Shown here one piece after another: positions 4,990 to 8,198 of a DNA stretch of 8,198 nt. The notes beneath the pieces are model-generated. The model worked only from the letters and a program-made list of their open reading frames with translations. It was not told where the DNA came from and did not search any database. The position numbers and the translations under genes are program-made. The DNA lies in the NCBI GenBank assembly GCA_049673305.1, contig JBATXM010000274.1:1-8198 (forward strand), read 5' to 3'. Position 1 is the stretch's first letter. Every line of letters begins with the position of its first letter. This stretch comes from GCA-003244245 sp049673305 (GTDB lineage: Bacteria > Actinomycetota > Actinomycetes > Mycobacteriales > Pseudonocardiaceae).

Positions 4990-6953
4990 TCATAGTCCGA
5001 GGATGTTGAGTGCGAGTCGGTTTCGGTCCCAGGCGGCGGCGCGGCGTCCTTCGGCGATGTTGTGGTAGCCGGCGCGGTGGAGCAGGCTGATGACCGCGTT
5101 GCGGATGATTGCCATGACGCGGGCGGCGGCGCCGGCACGGATTCTGGAGGCGTCTTCTTTGAAGGTGACGTCGCGGACGTGGTGGTGGGCCTCGATGTGC
5201 CAGTGGCCGCGGATGACCTCGGCGAGGTCGGCGGGTGAGGCCTGGTGGGGGGTGAGGCTGGTGATCCCGAGAATGGCGGCGGCGGTCGTGGTGCCGTCGG
5301 GGAAGTGCCGGTAGCGCTCGATCAGGAAAGCCTGGCGCGCGCCGGGAAAGTGGACCCGGTGGTGTTGGTGGGCGGGGTCGGTCAGGTCGATGACCTTCAG
5401 GACGCGCCGGTCGCGGCGGCCGTGTCCTTTGTCCTGCTCGGTGTGGCTGATCTCGGTGGTGGTCCAGGGCAGGGCGTCGAGGGCGGCGAAGAGTGTGGGC
5501 TGGTTCCCCTTGGCGATCAGGACGTAGTCGCCGCCGTGTTTGCGCAGGTAGCGGGCGTGAGCGCGTTGGGTGTGGAGTGCGTCGGCGGTGACGATGACGC
5601 CGTGGAGTTTCCCGGGCTCGCCGCTGGGACCGTCTACCTCGCTGTCGCTGTCGCTGTCGCGGTCGTCGGGGTGGTCGTCGTTGAGTTGGTCGGGTTCGGT
5701 GTGGTGGCGTTCGGCGATCTGGTCGAGAAGTGGGATGAATCCGCTGAGCTCGTTGGTTTTGGAATCGACGGGGTGCTGGGCGATGATGGTGGCCTCGCCG
5801 TGGGCCAGCGCGGCGAACAGGTGCAGTTGGTTGCCGGCGGTGTCTTTGGCGCCTGGTTGCCGGCGGTGTCTTTGGCGCCGCGGATCGTCTTGCCGTCCAA
5901 GGCGATGATCAGCCGGGTGAGTTGCCCGCTGGACAGTCGCCCGGTGCTGAGCTGGGCGTGGAGCCAGCCGGTGACCGCGGCGTCGAGGGCGTGGGCGTCG
6001 ACCGAGCGGATCGCGCGGCGCAGGGTCTGGTAGGCCGGGGCCACGTAGGTGCGGGTGCGTTTGTTACGGCGGATGCCCAGACTCGCCAGGGCGGGCTGGG
6101 TCAGGGTGCGAGCGTACTGGGCGATCGCGGCGGTGGAGTCCGCCCCGGACAGCACGGCCGCGGTCGCGACTGCGAGCAACGCGGCGAGTTCGTGGCGGAT
6201 CCCGCGGGCCTTGCGGTGCTCAGGTACCTGACCCAACACGCTCAGCAGCCCGGCCGGGCCGTTGATGTCGAGGGTGTTCATGTCCACGGGCGGCCTGCCT
6301 TGGCGGGGATGGGTCAGGGGGGAGTCGAACGCGGCGCTCAACGCGCCCAGGCCGTGGCGGTGCACCGGGCGCAGCCAGTACACCTTCGGCTGCCCGTGCC
6401 GGATCTTGGTGCCGCGGTTGCGGGCGTACCCCGCACTCGGCCCGACCGGGATGAACCCGGCCGCAGCATAGCAGGACCCGGTGTGCCGGGACGGGTCGGT
6501 AAAGGTCTCCACGGCCAGCACCGGCTGCCCCCACACCTCCAGATAATCAGCGGGCAAGCGACGCAGACACCCGCCGAGCACCGCCGAAGCCAGGTACGGG
6601 CGCCGCCCAGCTGGAAGCACGCACAACCGCTGGTTGGAGACGATCAACCCAAGCCGGCGCAGCCGCAGCTCACGGTCCCAGCCCACAAACTCCTCCCGCG
6701 CCGTGCACGACAGTGCCGCCGACCCGAAACCGGCCACCGCCACCCACACACCCTCGACCGTCGCGACATAACGCAACACCCGACCCGAGAGCCGATGACC
6801 CAACCAGTGATGGGCACTCAACTCCGCGTTGAACCGCTCCAACTCACCTGCCATGATCAGCCGGACCACCAGCGAAGCCCGCCACAACACCATGGGTGCC
6901 TGTGTAGCACTCACAGCTCCGTTTGTCCAGTCGGGCATATCAGCCCAGCTCAC
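4990..6953 (-). pseudogene. DruA-like (DUF4338) domain fused to ISAs1-family transposase, frameshifted
   Basis: GTG 6953 (or ATG 6938) opens a frame that is sound to about residue 367, then turns into low-complexity Thr/Pro-rich text ending at 5634. Removing one copy of the tandem duplication at 5828-5879 restores a 645-residue protein ending at the TGA 4990-4992. Domains in the restored product: residues ~36-200, DruA-like, with R-F-N-A ... H-x-W-L-G, G-F-G-S-A-A-L, F-V-G-W-D, L-A-S-x-V-L, R-R-L-P-A-D-Y and V-E-T-F-T-D ... G-S-C-Y-A-A-A; ~225-290, the ISAs1-associated N-terminal domain (L-L-S-V-L-G-Q-V-P-E-H-R-K-A-R-G-x-R-H); then the DDE core with D353 in L-D-G-K-T-I-R-G, D449 in V-T-A-D-A-L-H and E579 in G-H-W-H-I-E. 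An acidic D-S-D-S-D-S insert (~417-438, encoded by GCTGTC repeats at 5641-5658) lies before D449. All catalytic residues survive in the DNA but are split between frames. Confidence 0.88.
5828..5879. repeat. Exact 26-bp tandem duplication inside the transposase gene
   Basis: 5828-5853 and 5854-5879 are identical (each begins TGGTTGCCGGCGG and ends TTTGGCGCC). As 26 is not a multiple of three, it shifts the frame between the first catalytic Asp and the rest of the DDE core. With one copy removed, the codons read smoothly A-K-D-T-A-G-N-Q-L-H-L-F-A-A-L. This looks like a slippage or repair duplication. Confidence 0.95.
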
Positions 6954-6966
6954 CGACCAAATTCAG

Positions 6967-6986
6967 CGACTTTGGTCAGGTCCCTG
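6967..6986 (-). repeat. ISAs1 element, right terminal inverted repeat
   Basis: CGACTTTGGTCAGGTCCCTG, exact complement of 4934-4953. The transposase start lies only 13 bases inside it. Confidence 0.95.
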
Positions 6987-6996
6987 CTGCGACGAC
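6987..6996. repeat. ISAs1 target-site duplication, right copy
   Basis: CTGCGACGAC, identical to 4924-4933. On the minus strand it encodes the V-V-A at which the LiaF-like protein is broken. Confidence 0.95.
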
Positions 6997-7551
6997 AGGC
7001 CAGTGATCCGCAACGAAAAGTTTGACCGTGCCCATCCAGCAGCTCACCATGACTTCTACTGGTCCGTACCTTGGAATTCTTGCCGATCTCAAGTCGATAT
7101 CAACCCTTCCGAAGATCGCGAGGACGAGGAGGCGTTCCGGTGCGTACTGGTCTGAGTTGATGACGGGTCGCCTTCGAAAAATAACCCCAACAATTCGCCG
7201 AACGGGATCTGATCGAAGCGTCGACTGCCTCTTTCTCATGAGTATCAACCCTCCTGCGATGGCGAGTGTCGTTCCGGTTAACAGCCAAATATCACGAGCG
7301 TTCCACCACTGATTTCTTATTACCAATACTGTAAATCCTGCACCGCCAAGCAAAAGAGGCCCCGAAAGGGCGCCTCGCGGAGCCATGTTGTGTAGCAGTG
7401 CACACGCGGCCAAGCATAGAAGGATCAACCCTATGTGCTGATTCAGGCCAGCAGCAACCGCCACAACGCCTTCTGGTCCCTGTGCCGCTAGAACAGCACC
7501 AACCCAGACGGAGACGACACCGAGTACCTCGACGATTCGCCGTCCGTCCAT
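6987..7551 (-). pseudogene. LiaF-like membrane protein gene, 5' part (interrupted by the ISAs1 element)
   Basis: From ATG 7551 (M-D-G-R-R-I-V-E-V-L-G) this part gives 188 residues before the insertion; joined to 4715-4923 the protein is 257 residues. Four predicted membrane helices lie at about 6-24, 40-57, 61-78 and 87-105, then a basic stretch (M-R-K-R-Q ... F-R-R-R-P), then a beta-rich domain from ~140: L-L-V-L-A-I-F-G-R-V-D-I-D-L-R-S-A-R-I-P and V-M-V-S-C-W-M-G-T-V-K-L-F-V. Four helices plus such a C-terminal domain is the LiaF/YvqF-type layout; known LiaF proteins restrain LiaRS-type cell-envelope stress signalling, but no sensor kinase or regulator is seen here. The frame is open back to 7803, but those 84 residues look non-coding. 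In the interrupted state four IS-derived codons follow V-V-A before a stop, removing the end of the domain. Start has no strong Shine-Dalgarno. Confidence 0.78.
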
Positions 7552-7618
7552 GTCGAGTGCAAGTTCACCAGAACACGCGAGCGACAGAACGAAGACACGC
7601 CGGGGCAACGCCACATCG

Positions 7619-7828
7619 ATGCTGCAACAGGTACTGTCACCTCCGTCGCTCGTCACCCAAACCCAACCACGTGCTCTTGATCTGTACGACGCGTACAAGC
7701 GTGTGGACGGCGCGTTGGCCAAGGAAGTCCGGCGCGTCGTTGGTGTCCATGCATTGGCCTCTAGGCTCGGATCGGCCCTGGAAGGGTCCGGCTCTCCGGA
7801 CACCGAGTGCCGGGGGCGATCCTCTTGA
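7619..7828 (+). CDS. Doubtful small ORF (69 aa), divergent from the LiaF-like gene
   Basis: ATG 7619 to a TGA at 7826-7828. The middle reads L-D-L-Y-D-A-Y-K-R-V-D-G-A-L-A-K-E-V-R-R, which could form an amphipathic helix, and third positions are about two-thirds G/C. No Shine-Dalgarno is apparent and no family is recognised. It would diverge from the LiaF-like gene with 67 bases between starts. The minus strand of the same DNA also has short open frames, so at most one reading can be right. Confidence 0.22.
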   Translation: MLQQVLSPPSLVTQTQPRALDLYDAYKRVDGALAKEVRRVVGVHALASRLGSALEGSGSPDTECRGRSS

Positions 7829-7861
7829 AGAGGGACAGCATGGCTGCCACGACCGCTGTCA

Positions 7862-7921
7862 CTAGAGATCTCTCACGAAGCCATCCCAGCTATACTGGCG
7901 TCGAGCTTCCCGCTCGCGCAC
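7862..7921 (-). other. Very short ORF (19 aa) behind a consensus Shine-Dalgarno
   Basis: On the minus strand AAAAAGGAGGG (bases 7937-7927) is followed after five bases by GTG 7921 and 19 codons (V-R-E-R-E-A-R-R-Q-Y-S-W-D-G-F-V-R-D-L) to a TAG at 7862-7864. The G of that TAG also begins a GTG (7862) that opens a further 33 codons to a TAG at 7761-7763, a stop-start overlap as in coupled genes. It lies 46 bases downstream of the stop of the gene remnant ending at 7968. It could be the start of a gene now decayed, a leader peptide, or chance. The rest of 7829-7960 shows nothing more. Confidence 0.3.
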
Positions 7922-7960
7922 CAAGACCCTCCTTTTTGATCATCTGGTGACTGGGCACGA

Positions 7961-8072
7961 TTGTGGCTCATCGAGAACCATCCGCCACCAGACGACGCGT
8001 ACCGACGGGACGGATTGTGATCTCAGGATCTTCGACCACGACAGTGTGGTTCGTATGCTGAAGCGTTAGGTC
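7961..8072. repeat. Diverged 112-bp direct repeat, copy 2
   Basis: Ungapped partner of 1303-1414 (90 of 112 identical). Similarity starts 7 bases beyond the shared minus-strand stop codon and ends abruptly at 8072, where the + strand continues GTGTCCATTCAGGGG with no counterpart beside copy 1. Confidence 0.85.
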
Positions 8073-8198
8073 GTGTCCATTCAGGGGCCCGGTTGAGCTG
8101 GGCGGTTGCAGAGAGTTGATCTTGGGTGGTGATGTGTGATCCGTGACGGCGTGTCGGGCTCGATCTCGGGTGTTTGATCGTCGATCATCTGGGTTGTG
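7968..8198 (-). pseudogene. 3' end of a second member of the unnamed gene family, probably truncated at 8072/8073
   Basis: The minus-strand frame is open from the window edge (8198) to a TGA at 7968-7970, 76 codons. The last 34 codons (D-L-T-L-Q-H-T-N-H-T-V-V-V ... P-E-I-T-I-R-P-V-G-T-R-R-L-V-A-D-G-S-R) match the remnant at 1310-1450 in frame and in stop position. The 42 codons before them (S-P-P-K-I-N-S-L-Q-P-P-S-S-T-G-P) look non-coding and differ entirely from the V-T-V-V-D context of copy 1. The simplest reading is that foreign DNA joins the gene at 8073, so only the 3' end remains. Because the window stops at 8198, a genuine intact protein with a variable region cannot be excluded. Family and function unknown. 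Confidence 0.5.

Larger units (their letters stand above)
4934..6986 (-). mobile_element. ISAs1-family insertion sequence, 2053 bp, with a DruA-domain transposase gene
   Basis: Ends are a perfect 20-bp inverted repeat beginning CAGGG, flanked by a perfect 10-bp duplication, so the boundaries are exact. The single gene runs on the minus strand from 13 bases inside the right end to 56 bases from the left end. ISAs1-family elements are usually about 1.2-1.5 kb; the extra length here is the roughly 200-residue DruA-like (DUF4338) N-terminal region of the transposase. The element interrupts a LiaF-like gene. Its own transposase is frameshifted by a 26-bp tandem duplication, so it probably can no longer move unless a related transposase acts on its intact ends. 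Confidence 0.95.

Noticed and set aside
5828..5879. Programmed frameshift in the ISAs1 transposase
   Set aside because: There is no slippery run or stem signal; the frame change is fully explained by an exact 26-bp duplication.
3111..6986. A composite transposon formed by the two insertion sequences
   Set aside because: The elements belong to different families with different ends and each has its own target duplication, so they inserted independently.
5245..7025. Long + strand open frames (5245-6033 and 5922-7025)
   Set aside because: They are antisense to the DruA-ISAs1 transposase, whose motifs are unmistakable on the minus strand; they result from high GC content.
7552..7803. 84-residue N-terminal extension of the LiaF-like ORF
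   Set aside because: The extension is Arg/Ser/Thr-rich and not protein-like, while ATG 7551 opens directly into the first membrane helix.
1303..8072. The two 112-bp repeats as attachment sites of an integrated island
   Set aside because: They are only 80% identical, follow codon structure, and no integrase or tRNA gene is present between or beside them.

Overview
The window comes from a high-GC actinomycete. Most of the DNA is strongly GC-rich, GTG starts are frequent, and the first gene is the end of a Ddn-type, F420H2-dependent nitroreductase-family protein, a family typical of F420-using Actinobacteria. I cannot name the genus. The stretches at about 1640-3100 and 7000-7560 are visibly less GC-rich than the transposons, which suggests an accessory region of mixed origin.

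Layout. (1) 2-319, +: C-terminal part of the Ddn-like protein. (2) 446-1228, -: an unnamed 260-residue helical protein with a HEPN-type R-N-x3-H motif; a perfect 16-bp inverted repeat (1257-1297) lies just upstream. (3) 1303-1414 and 7961-8072 are two ungapped, 80% identical copies of one 112-bp sequence. On the minus strand both read as the last ~34 codons of related proteins, so both are 3' ends of a gene family; copy 1 is a remnant, and copy 2 seems cut at 8072/8073. (4) 1637-1906 and 1899-2984, +: a small ORF with a strong Shine-Dalgarno overlapping a four-helix membrane protein gene that an in-frame TGA splits at codon 200. (5) 3010-3103: a large imperfect stem-loop between convergent genes. 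(6) 3111-4707: a complete IS66-family element with one intact transposase. (7) 4715-7551, -: a LiaF-like membrane protein gene cut in two by a second element. (8) 4934-6986: a 2053-bp ISAs1-family element with perfect 20-bp ends and a perfect 10-bp target duplication. Its single gene encodes a DruA-like (DUF4338) domain fused to an ISAs1 DDE transposase, and a 26-bp tandem duplication has frameshifted it. (9) 7619-8198: doubtful small ORFs and repeat copy 2.

Without the two insertion sequences, the older locus is a + strand membrane-protein gene converging on a - strand LiaF-like gene, with a stem-loop between their 3' ends. Both are broken, one by a nonsense codon and one by an IS. The region looks like a decaying accessory island that accumulates insertions, not a working operon. 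Only the IS66 transposase, the HEPN-like gene and the edge-truncated Ddn-like gene read as intact. The most unusual item is the DruA-transposase fusion.
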